Shown: positions 35,301 to 47,051 of the stretch, one piece after another
How positions within the stretch are numbered: position 1 is the first letter of the stretch
How the letters are laid out: each line of letters opens with the position of its first letter
Notes under the pieces: model-generated
The model's input: only the letters and a program-made list of their open reading frames with translations
Told to the model about the DNA's origin: nothing
Databases searched by the model: none
From: Nemertoderma westbladi
Taxonomy: Eukaryota; Xenacoelomorpha; Nemertodermatida; Nemertodermatidae
Direction: 5' to 3'
NCBI GenBank assembly: GCA_032718475.1
Contig: JAUCBJ010002633.1
Span: forward strand, 62,001 to 126,000
Length of the DNA: 64,000 nucleotides
Made by a program: the position numbers and the translations under genes

Positions 35301-38300
35301 AATAAGTAATATTTATATTTAACTACGACTGGTGGGACTTTAATAAGTAATATATGTATCTAACCACGACTGGTGGAACTTTAATAAGTAATATTTATAT
35401 TTAACCACGACTGGTGGGATTTTAATAAGTAATATATGTATCTAACCACGACTGGTGGAACTTTAATAAGTAATATTTATATTTAACCACGACTGGTGGG
35501 ATTTTAATAAGTAATATATGTATTTAACCACGACTGGTGGGACTTTAATAAGTAATATATGTATTTAACCACGACTGGTGGGACTTTAATAAGTAATGTA
35601 TTTAACCACGACTGGTGGAACTTTAATAAGTAATATATGTATTTAACCACGACTGGTGGGATTTTAATAAGTAATATATGTATCTAACCACGACTGGTGG
35701 AACTTTAATAAGTAATATATGTATTTAACCACGACTGGTGGGACTTTAATAAGTAATATATGTATTTAACCACGACTGGTGGGACTTTAATAAGTAATGT
35801 ATTTAACCACGACTGGTGGAACTTTAATAAGTAATATTTATATTTAACTACGACTGGTGGGACTTTAATAAGTAATATATGTATTTAACCACGACTGGTG
35901 GGACTTTAATAAGTAATGTATTTAACCACGACTGGTGGGATTTTAATAAGTAATATATGTATTTAACCACAACTGGTGGGACTTTAATAAGTAATATATG
36001 TATTTAACCACGACTGGTGGGACTTTAATAAGTAATGTATTTAACCACGACTGGTGGGATTTTAATAAGTAATATATGTATTTAACCACAACTGGTGGGA
36101 CTTTAATAAGTAATATATGTATTTAACCACGTCTGTTGGGACTTTAATAAGTAATATATGTATTTAACTACGACTGGTGGGACTTTAATAAGTAATATTT
36201 GTATTTAACCACCACTGGTGGGACTTTAATAAGTAATATATGTATTTAACCACCACTGGTGGGACTTTAATAAGTAATATATGCATTTAACCACGACTGG
36301 TGGGACTTTAATAAGTAATATATGTATTTAACCACGACTGGTGGGACTTTAATAAGTAATATTTGTATTTAACCACGACTGGTGGGACTTTAATAAGTAA
36401 TGTATTTAACCACGACTGGTGGGACTTTAATAAGTAATATATGTATTTAACCACGATTCGTGGGACTTTAATAAGTAATATATGTATTTAACCACGACTG
36501 GTGGGACTTTAATAAGTAATATATGTATTTAACCACGACTGGTGGGACTTTAATAAGTAATATTTGTATTTAACCACGACTGGTGGGACTTTAATAAGTA
36601 ATGTATTTAACCACGACTGGTTGGATTTTAATAAGTAATATATGTATTAAAACACGACTGGTGGGATTTTAATAAGTAGTATATGTATTTAACCACGACT
36701 GGTGGGACTTTAATAAGTAATGTATTTAACCACGACTGGTGGGATTTTAATAAGTAATATATGTATTTAACCACAACTGGTGGGACTTTAATAAGTAATA
36801 TATGTATTTAACCACGACTGGTGGGACTTTAATAAGTAATGTATTTAACCACGACTGGTGGGATTTTAATAAGTAATATATGTATTTAACCACAACTGGT
36901 GGGACTTTAATAAGTAATATATGTATTTAACCACGTCTGTTGGGACTTTAATAAGTAATATATGTATTTAACTACGACTGGTGGGACTTTAATAAGTAAT
37001 ATTTATATTTAACTACGACTGGTGGGACTTTAATAAGTAATATATGTATTTAACCACGACTGGTGGGATTTTAATAAGTAATATTTATATTTAACTACGA
37101 CTGGTGAGACTTTAATAAGTAATATTTATATTTAACTACGACTGGTGGGACTTTAATAAGTAATATTTGTATTTAACCACGTCTGATGGGACTTTAATAA
37201 GTAATATTTGTATTTAACCACGTCTGATGGGACTTTAATAAGTAATATATGTATTTAACCACGACTGGTGGGATTTTAATAAGTAATATTTATATTTAAC
37301 TACGACTGGTGGGACTTTAATAAGTAATATATGTATTTAACCATGACTGGTGGGATTTTAATAAGTAATATATGTATTTAACCACGACTGGTGGGACTTT
37401 AATAAGTAATATATTTATTTAACCACGACTGGTGGGATTTTAATAAGTAATATATGTATTTAACCACGACTGGTGGGATTTTAATAAGTAATATATGTAT
37501 TTAACCACGACTGGTGGGACTTTAATAAGTAATATTTGTATTTAACCACGACTGGTGGAACTTTAATAAGTAATGTATTTAACCACGTCTGAGGGGAGTT
37601 TAATAAGTAATATTTGTATTTAACCACGACTTGTGGGACTTTAATATGTAATATATGTATTTTTCCACGAGTGGTGGGACTTTAATAAGTAATATATGTA
37701 TTTAACCACGATTCGTGGGACTTTAATAAGTAATATATGTATTTAACCACGACTGGTAGGACTTTAATAAGTAATATTTGTATTTAACCACGACTGGTGG
37801 GATTTTAATAAGTAATATATGTATTTAACCACAACTGGTGGGACTTTAATAAGTAATATATGTATTTAACCACGACTGGTGGGACTTTAATAAGTAATAT
37901 TTGTATTTAACCACGACTGGTGGAAATTTAATAAGTAATATTTATATTTAACTACGACTGGTGGGACTTTAATAAGTAATATATGTATTTAACCACGACT
38001 GGTGGGACTTTAATAAGTAATGTATTTAACCACGTCTGAGGGGAGTTTAATAAGTAATATTTGTATTTAACCACGACTGGTGGGACTTTAATAAGTAATA
38101 TATGTATTTAACCACGACTGGTGGGACTTTAATAAGTAATGTATTTAACCACGACTGGTGGAACTTTAATAAGTAATATTTATATTTAACCACGACTGGT
38201 GGGACTTTAATAAGTAATATATGTATTTAACCACGACTGGTGGGACTTTAATAAGTAATGTATTTAACCACGACTGGTGGAACTTTAATAAGTAATATAT

Positions 38301-41300
38301 GTATTTAACCACGACTGGTGGGACTTTAATAAGTAATGTATTTAACCACGACTGATGGGACTTTAATAAGTAATATATGTATTTAACCACGACTGGTGGG
38401 ATTTTAATAAGTAATATTTATATTTAACTACGACTGGTGGGACTTTAATAAGTAATATTTGTATTTAACCACGTCTGGTGGGACTTTAATAAGTAATATA
38501 TGTATTTAACCACGTCTGGTGGGACTTTAATAAGTAATATATGTATTTAACCACGACTGGTGGGACTTTAATAAGTAATATTTATATTTAACTACGACTG
38601 GTGGGACTTTAATAAGTAATATTTGTATTTAACCACGTCTGATGGGACTTTAATAAGTAATATTTGTATTTAACCACGTCTGATGGGACTTTAATAAGTA
38701 ATATATGTATCTAACCACGACTGGTGGGATTTTAATAAGTAATATTTATATTTAACTACGACTGGTGGGACTTTAATAAGTAATATATGTATTTAACCAT
38801 GACTGGTGGGATTTTAATAAGTAATATATGTATTTAACCACGACTGGTGGGACTTTAATAAGTAATATATGTATTTAACCACGACTGGTGGGACTTTAAT
38901 AAGTAATATATGTATTTAACCACGACTGGTGGGACTTTAATAAGTAATGTATTTAACCACGACTGGTGGGATTTTAATAAGTAATATATGTATTTAACCA
39001 CGACTGGTGGGACTTTAATAAGTAATATTTGTATTTAACCACGTCTGGTGGGACTTTAATAAGTAATATATGTATTTAACCACGTCTGGTGGGACTTTAA
39101 TAAGTAATATATGTATTTAACCACGACTGGTGAGACTTTAATAAGTAATATTTATATTTAACTACGACTGGTGGGACTTTAATAAGTAATATTTGTATTT
39201 AACCACGTCTGATGGGACTTTAATAAGTAATATTTGTATTTAACCACGTCTGATGGGACTTTAATAAGTAATATATGTATTTAACCACGACTGGTGGGAT
39301 TTTAATAAGTAATATTTATATTTAACTACGACTGGTGGGACTTTAATAAGTAATATATGTATTTAACCACGACTGGTGGGATTTTAATAAGTAATATATG
39401 TATTTAACCACGACTGGTGGGACTTTAATAAGTAATATATGTATTTAACCACGACTGGTGGGACTTTAATAAGTAATATATGTATTTAACCACGACTGGT
39501 GGGACTTTAATATGTAATGTATTTAACCACGACTGGTGGGATTTTAATAAGTAATATATGTATTTAACCACGACTGGTGGGACTTTAATAAGTAATATAT
39601 GTATTTAACCACGTCTGGTGGGACTTTAATAAGTAATATATGTATTTAACCACGACTGGTGGGACTTTAATAAGTAATGTATTTAACCACGACTGGTGGG
39701 ATTTTAATAAGTAATATATGTATTTAACCACGACTTGTGGGACTTTAATAAGTAATATATGTATTTAACCACGACTGGTGGGACTTTAATAAGTAATATT
39801 TGTATTTAACCACGACTGGTGGGACTTTAATAAGTAATGTATTTAACCACGACTGGTGGGATTTTAATAAGTAATATATGTATTTAACCACGACTGGTGG
39901 GATTTTAATAAGTAATATTTATATTTAACTACGACTGGTGGGACTTTAATAAGTAATATATGTATTTAACCACGACTGGTGGGATTTTAATAAGTAATAT
40001 TTATATTTAACTACGACTGGTGAGACTTTAATAAGTAATATTTATATTTAACTACGACTGGTGGGACTTTAATAAGTAATATTTGTATTTAACCACGTCT
40101 GATGGGACTTTAATAAGTAATATATGTATTTAACCACGACTGGTGGGATTTTAATAAGTAATATTTATATTTAACTACGACTGGTGGGACTTTAATAAGT
40201 AATATATGTATTTAACCACGACTGGTGGGATTTTAATAAGTAATATTTATATTTAACTACGACTGGTGAGACTTTAATAAGTAATATTTATATTTAACTA
40301 CGACTGGTGGGACTTTAATAAGTAATATTTGTATTTAACCACGTCTGATGGGACTTTAATAAGTAATATTTGTATTTAACCACGTCTGATGGGACTTTAA
40401 TAAGTAATATATGTATTTAACCACGACTGGTGGGATTTTAATAAGTAATATTTATATTTAACTACGACTGGTGGGACTTTAATAAGTAATATATGTATTT
40501 AACCATGACTGGTGGGATTTTAATAAGTAATATATGTATTTAACCACGACTGGTGGGACTTTAATAAGTAATATATTTATTTAACCACGACTGGTGGGAT
40601 TTTAATAAGTAATATATGTATTTAACCACGACTGGTGGGATTTTAATAAGTAATATATGTATTTAACCACGACTGGTGGGACTTTAATAAGTAATATTTG
40701 TATTTAACCACGACTGGTGGAACTTTAATAAGTAATGTATTTAACCACGTCTGAGGGGAGTTTAATAAGTAATATTTGTATTTAACCACGACTTGTGGGA
40801 CTTTAATATGTAATATATGTATTTTTCCACGAGTGGTGGGACTTTAATAAGTAATATATGTATTTAACCACGATTCGTGGGACTTTAATAAGTAATATAT
40901 GTATTTAACCACGACTGGTAGGACTTTAATAAGTAATATTTGTATTTAACCACGACTGGTGGGATTTTAATAAGTAATATATGTATTTAACCACAACTGG
41001 TGGGACTTTAATAAGTAATATATGTATTTAACCACGACTGGTGGGACTTTAATAAGTAATATTTGTATTTAACCACGACTGGTGGAAATTTAATAAGTAA
41101 TATTTATATTTAACTATGACTGGTGGGACTTTAATAAGTAATATATGTATTTAACCACGACTGGTGGGACTTTAATAAGTAATGTATTTAACCACGTCTG
41201 AGGGGAGTTTAATAAGTAATATTTGTATTTAACCACGACTGGTGGGACTTTAATAAGTAATATATGTATTTAACCACGACTGGTGGGACTTTAATAAGTA

Positions 41301-44300
41301 ATGTATTTAACCACGACTGGTGGAACTTTAATAAGTAATATTTATATTTAACCACGACTGGTGGGACTTTAATAAGTAATATATGTATTTAACCACGACT
41401 GGTGGGACTTTAATAAGTAATGTATTTAACCACGACTGGTGGGACTTTAATAAGTAATATATGTATTTAACCACGACTGGTGGGACTTTAATAAGTAATG
41501 TATTTAACCACGACTGGTGGAACTTTAATAAGTAATATTTATATTTAACCACGACTGGTGGGACTTTAATAAGTAATATATGTATTTAACCACGACTGGT
41601 GGGACTTTAATAAGTAATGTATTTAACCACGACTGGTGGAACTTTAATAAGTAATATATGTATTTAACCACGACTGGTGGGACTTTAATAAGTAATGTAT
41701 TTAACCACGACTGGTGGAACTTTAATAAGTAATATTTATATTTAACTACGACTGGTGGGACTTTAATAAGTAATATATGTATTTAACCACGACTGGTGGG
41801 ACTTTAATAAGTAATATATGTATTTAACCACGACTGGTGGGACTTTAATAAGTAATATATTTATTTAACCACGACTGGTGGGACTTTAATAAGTAATATA
41901 TTTATTTAACCACGACTGGTGGGACTTTAATAAGTAATATTTGTATTTAACCACGACTGGTGGAACTTTAATAAGTAATATTTATATTTAACTACGACTG
42001 GTGGGACTTTAATAAGTAATATATGTATTTAACCACGACTGGTGGGACTTTAATAAGTAATGTATTTAACCACGTCTGAGGGGAGTTTAATAAGTAATAT
42101 TTGTATTTAACCACGACTGGTGGGACTTTAATAAGTAATATATGTATTTAACCACGACTGGTGGGACTTTAATAAGTAATGTATTTAACCACGACTGGTG
42201 GAACTTTAATAAGTAATATTTATATTTAACCACGACTGGTGGGACTTTAATAAGTAATATATGTATTTAACCACGACTGGTGGGACTTTAATAAGTAATG
42301 TATTTAACCACGACTGGTGGAACTTTAATAAGTAATGTATTTAACCACGTCTGAGGGGAGTTTAATAAGTAATATTTGTATTTAACCACGACTGGTGGGA
42401 CTTTAATAAGTAATATATGTATTTAACCACGACTGGTGGGACTTTAATAAGTAATGTATTTAACCACGTCTGAGGGGAGTTTAATAAGTAATATTTGTAT
42501 TTAACCACGACTGGTGGGACTTTAATAAGTAATATATGTATTTAACCACGACTGGTGGGACTTTAATAAGTAATGTATTTAACCACGTCTGAGGGGAGTT
42601 TAATAAGTAATATTTGTATTTAACCACGACTGGTGGGACTTTAATAAGTAATATATGTATTTAACCACGACTGGTGGGACTTTAATAAGTAATGTATTTA
42701 ACCACGACTGGTGGAACTTTAATAAGTAATATTTATATTTAACCACGACTGGTGGGACTTTAATAAGTAATATATGTATTTAACCACGACTGGTGGGACT
42801 ATAATAAGTAATGTATTTAACCACGACTGGTGGAACTTTAATAAGTAATGTATTTAACCACGTCTGAGGGGAGTTTAATAAGTAATATTTGTATTTAACC
42901 ACGACTGGTGGGACTTTAATAAGTAATATATGTATTTAACCACGACTGGTGGGACTTTAATAAGTAATGTATTTAACCACGTCTGAGGGGAGTTTAATAA
43001 GTAATATTTGTATTTAACCACGACTGGTGGGACTTTAATAAGTAATATATGTATTTAACCACGACTGGTGGGACTTTAATAAGTAATGTATTTAACCACG
43101 TCTGAGGGGAGTTTAATAAGTAATATTTGTATTTAACCACGACTGGTGGGACTTTAATAAGTAATATATGTATTTAACCACGACTGGTGGGACTTTAATA
43201 AGTAATGTATTTAACCACGACTGGTGGGACTTTAATAAGTAATATATGTATTTAACCACGACTGGTGGAACTTTAATAAGTAATATTTGTATTTAACCAC
43301 GACTGGTGGAACTTTAATAAGTAATATATGTATTTAACCACGACTGGTGGGACTTTAATAAGTAATGTATTTAACCACGACTGGTGGAACTTTAATAAGT
43401 AATATTTATATTTAACTACGACTGGTGGGACTTTAATAAGTAATATATGTATTTAACCACGACTGGTGGGACTTTAATAAGTAATGTATTTACCCACGAC
43501 TGGTGGGATTTTAATAAGTAATATATGTATTTAACCACAACTGGTGGGACTTTAATAAGTAATATATGTATTTAACCACGTCTGTTGGGACTTTAATAAG
43601 TAATATATGTATTTAACTACGACTGGTGGGACTTTAATAAGTAATATTTGTATTTAACCACCACTGGTGGGACTTTAATAAGTAATATATGTATTTAACC
43701 ACGACTGGTGGAACTTTAATAAGTAATATTTATATTTAACTACGACTGGTGGGACTTTAATAAGTAATATATGTATCTAACCACGACTGGTGGAACTTTA
43801 ATAAGTAATATTTATATTTAACCACGACTGGTGGGATTTTAATAAGTAATATATGTATCTAACCACGACTGGTGGAACTTTAATAAGTAATATTTATATT
43901 TAACCACGACTGGTGGGATTTTAATAAGTAATATATGTATTTAACCACGACCTGTGGGACTTTAATAAGTAATATATGTATTTAACCACGACTGGTGGGA
44001 CTTTAATAAGTAATGTATTTAACCACGACTGGTGGAACTTTAATAAGTAATATATGTATTTAACCACGACTGGTGGGATTTTAATAAGTAATATATGTAT
44101 CTAACCACGACTGGTGGAACTTTAATAAGTAATATATGTATTTAACCACGACTGGTGGGACTTTAATAAGTAATATATGTATTTAACCACGACTGGTGGG
44201 ACTTTAATAAGTAATGTATTTAACCACGACTGGTGGAACTTTAATAAGTAATATTTATATTTAACTACGACTGGTGGGACTTTAATAAGTAATATATGTA

Positions 44301-45154
44301 TTTAACCACGACTGGTGGGACTTTAATAAGTAATGTATTTAACCACGACTGGAGGGATTTTAATAAGTAATATATGTATTTAACCACAACTGGTGGGACT
44401 TTAATAAGTAATATATGTATTTAACCACGACTGGTGGGACTTTAATAAGTAATGTATTTAACCACGACTGGTGGGATTTTAATAAGTAATATATGTATTT
44501 AACCACAACTGGTGGGACTTTAATAAGTAATATATGTATTTAACCACGTCTGTTGGGACTTTAATAAGTAATATATGTATTTAACTACGACTGGTGGGAC
44601 TTTAATAAGTAATATTTGTATTTAACCACCACTGGTGGGACTTTAATAAGTAATATATGTATTTAACCACCACTGGTGGGACTTTAATAAGTAATATATG
44701 TATTTAACCACGACTGGTGGGACTTTAATAAGTAATATATGTATTTAACCACGACTGGTGGGACTTTAATAAGTAATATTTGTATTTAACCACGACTGGT
44801 GGGACTTTAATAAGTAATGTATTTAACCACGACTGGTGGGACTTTAATAAGTAATATATGTATTTAACCACGATTCGTGGGACTTTAATAAGTAATATAT
44901 GTATTTAACCACGACTGGTGGGACTTTAATAAGTAATATATGTATTTAACCACGACTGGTGGGACTTTAATAAGTAATATTTGTATTTAACCACGACTGG
45001 TGGGACTTTAATAAGTAATGTATTTAACCACGACTGGTTGGATTTTAATAAGTAATATATGTATTAAAACACGACTGGTGGGATTTTAATAAGTAGTATA
45101 TGTATTTAACCACGACTAACTGGTGGGACTTTAATAAGTAATATATGTATTTAA
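20339..45154. repeat. 41-bp satellite, main array (about 24.8 kb)
   Basis: Roughly 600 units with key parts TAATAAGTAATATATGTATT and TTAACCACGACTGGTGGGAC. The main form is 41 bp; a 37-bp form lacks ATAT (TAAGTAATGTATTT). Named variants recur in fixed order: TATTTATATTTAACTACG, GGAACTTT, GTCTGATGGG, GTCTGAGGGGAG, CTTGTGGG with TATGTAATA, and CCACAACTGG. Blocks of several kb are repeated, so there is a higher-order structure. Most units contain the dyad CCAC-N5-GTGG. The 74-codon frames at 38166-38390 and 41328-41552 are repeat by-products. Confidence 0.98.
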
Positions 45155-45189
45155 CAGTACAAACTATTGTACAGTATATAACAATTTAC

Positions 45190-45338
45190 CTTGTTGTCCC
45201 TGCCTCTAAGAATGCAAATCCTGCTTGCATAACGAAAAGGAACAAACCAACTAGGACCAAATAAAGGCCATCCGCATCTCGCTTTACGAATTCCAACAGT
45301 TCTCTGTTGGATATATTCGAAATATTTTCGACCAACAT
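45190..45338 (-). CDS. ammonium transporter (AMT family), exon 1 with start codon
   Basis: ATG at 45336-45338 opens 49 codons plus two bases, ending at the donor AAG|GTAAAT (45190/45189). The protein begins MLVENISNIS, then TM1: LYLVLVGLFLFVMQAGFAFL followed by EAGTT. The 'QAGFAFLEAG' signature is typical of the first helix of AMT proteins. Joined across intron 1, the split codon AG+G gives Arg, leading into exon 2's ARNTVNILIK, as in the family. An in-frame TAA lies two codons upstream of the ATG, which supports this start. The exon was found by reading the minus strand in a phase different from the longest ORF here. It is a short ordinary exon lying only 36 bp from the end of the satellite. 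Confidence 0.92.
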
Positions 45339-45607
45339 TGCTTAAATATTGGGGCATTAAATCATATGCATATAGGCATAATGCACTTGATCTTAATCCA
45401 GTTAATTAACTCAATAATAATAGGACTTAATTCAGTTATATAATAATAACAAATATATTATAAATGAAAGCTTTAAAATGTTGTGTAGCAATAAATATAC
45501 AAAATATTAATAATAGACAAAAAATCACATCTTTTTATAAAATTTTGAGTAAAAAGGGAGAAGATTAGGTCTAAGGCAACAGCAAACACTAACAGAATAA
45601 TTATAAC
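45339..45607. other. 5' flank of the ammonium transporter gene
   Basis: About 270 bp between the transporter start codon and the LINE B terminus, AT-rich. I see no clear TATA box or CCAAT motif. Any proximal promoter not in this short stretch would have been pushed upstream by the LINE B and LINE A insertions. Confidence 0.45.
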
Positions 45608-46056
45608 GAATACTACTACTAGGTCGAGCGAACTCGGACAGTGGAAATGAGATCCTTCCAGGCTTCCCGATTCTCCAACTACTACTAGGTCGAGCGAACT
45701 CGGACAGTGGAAATGAGATCCTTCCAGGCTTCCCGATTCTCCATAGTTGTAACAATTTCGTCTCTCCCAAGTTCAGTATTCCTTTCAAGTTGATCTATAT
45801 ATGTTATGGCCGGTCGTCCACGACTACACTTTCCATGAGTTGGTTGCCAGAAAAGTAGATCTGGTATGACCTCGTCTTTACTTCGCCAGCAGTGCCCACT
45901 GAATTTTAATCTGCGTTCACGGAGGGTGGTTGATACATGTGGTATTGTTCCATAAAGCTCGGCGTTTTTCATGTGTTGTCTCCAGCTGATGTTTAGGGCT
46001 GCCCTTAGTAGTCTTGTGTAGCAACCATCAATTCGTTGATCAAGTGATTTAGTCAG
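45608..46056 (-). mobile_element. LINE family B, 3' part
   Basis: The C-terminal domain of a non-LTR retrotransposon protein, including LTKSLDQRIDGCYTRLL and ERRLKFSGHCWR, ends just before the 3' terminus (GAGTTCGCTCGACCTAGTAG). The last 65 bp is present twice in tandem (about 45611-45676 and 45680-45743). It is the continuation of 49766-50430, with LINE A inserted between them. The terminus lies about 270 bp upstream of the transporter start codon. Confidence 0.9.
46046..46056. repeat. target-site duplication, left copy
   Basis: GATTTAGTCAG at the left edge of LINE A, identical to 49766-49776. Removing LINE A and one copy restores an uninterrupted LINE B reading frame (WTLTKSLDQ). Confidence 0.92.
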
Positions 46057-46451
46057 GTCAGGTCAGGTATTCTAGGTCATTGATCAAGAAAACTTGCCAC
46101 CTCCATGCAGCATAAAGGAGGTGCCACCTGTAGCTGCATAGACCCTCTTACTAGGGCAAATCTGGTCCTGTAACTAGGACCCCCTTCGTTCTGGGATAAG
46201 GACGCCCTTGGTCCTGGATTAAGGACCCATATACTTGGCTGCAGGGGTATATGGCCTGACCAGGCAGATGGTGATCTACCAATGGCTGGTCAGGAGTAGA
46301 GTGTTCTCATGTCCACTCTGAGAGCACTTCACTGCGACCTGCATCTGGCAGCAAGGGTACAGGGCATGACCCAGCAGATGAGCTGCAACAGCCAATGGTG
46401 GGTCATGTGCGCCAGAGTAGATATGGGTGATGGGCCTCATATCTGACTCCA

Positions 46452-47051
46452 TTGCGACACCCACCCTGTGGAATGGCAAACCAGGGTGTGGTATTTGCCC
46501 CGAGAGCTGACTCGGCAAAAAAGCACCCCCCAACCCACACTATGGATTACATTAGCAATGCGGAGGTCCGGCCACTAGAGGCCAGTGGAATTACCGGACA
46601 CAATCGGCCCCACAGGCGTCAGTTAACTCCTGACCGGCTGCCTGTCTCACCCCCTACTGGAGAGAGAGCAACCAACAATTATTTGAGTCCCTTTCCTGAT
46701 GACCTTTCTGGCCCAAACCCTGGGTCACCAGGAAGGCCAGATTGTGATGGGGAGAGGGATTCTGGAGTTGGAGGCTACTCTCATGTTCCACCCCGACCAA
46801 CCAAGCCATTGGTGAATCTGAGGCAAGTCACAAGACTAACCTCAGTAAACACCCTAACACTCGGGTCCCCAATGCGACAAGGTGAGCGGACTGCCTTGGC
46901 AGATAAGCTTTCTCTTAGCGCAGTGGTGGTTCAAGAGCACCGAATGCAGACTGGACAGACCGATGAGGTTCTGATTAAGGACATGGGGGCGGTTGGCGAC
47001 TCGCCCTCGCGTCAGCAGATGATAGTGGCAATGGTGGAATTGGTCTATTGA
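46452..47051 (+). pseudogene. LINE A protein, N-terminus and start of endonuclease
   Basis: About 199 codons open from an ATG at 46452. The first 130 residues are Pro/Arg-rich with no known domain. From about residue 135 the APE endonuclease begins: TRLTSVNTLTL with the Asn of the first motif, then VVVQEHRM with the catalytic Glu. The sense reading then passes to another phase near 47010-47030, where GNGGIGLLMNPTAHAAL is the expected continuation. The stop at 47051 is therefore due to a 1-nt indel, unless a programmed frameshift is used, for which I see no clear signal. Confidence 0.8.

Larger units (their letters stand above)
17701..45189 (-). other. intron 1 of the ammonium transporter gene (27.5 kb)
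   Basis: The intron is inferred from the donor GTAAAT at 45189 and the acceptor TTTTTTTCAG ending at 17701. It consists of the 41-bp satellite plus LINE A and B fragments, with almost no unique sequence. Splicing would have to bridge 27,489 bp, of which about 25 kb is tandem repeat. No alternative exon is visible in it. Confidence 0.8.

Noticed and set aside
38166-41552. Two 74-codon minus-strand ORFs with repeated KYIYYLLKSHQSWLN text
   Set aside because: They arise wherever three 41/37-bp satellite units keep a frame open. There is no start context or conservation beyond the repeat itself.
20339-45154. CRISPR-like array of short repeats
   Set aside because: The units are contiguous without unique spacers, and the setting is an animal genome with spliced genes and LINEs. 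It is a satellite.
45151-45357. 68-codon minus-strand ORF at the right satellite edge
   Set aside because: It is a shadow. A different phase here encodes the ammonium transporter's first exon with a proper donor site.
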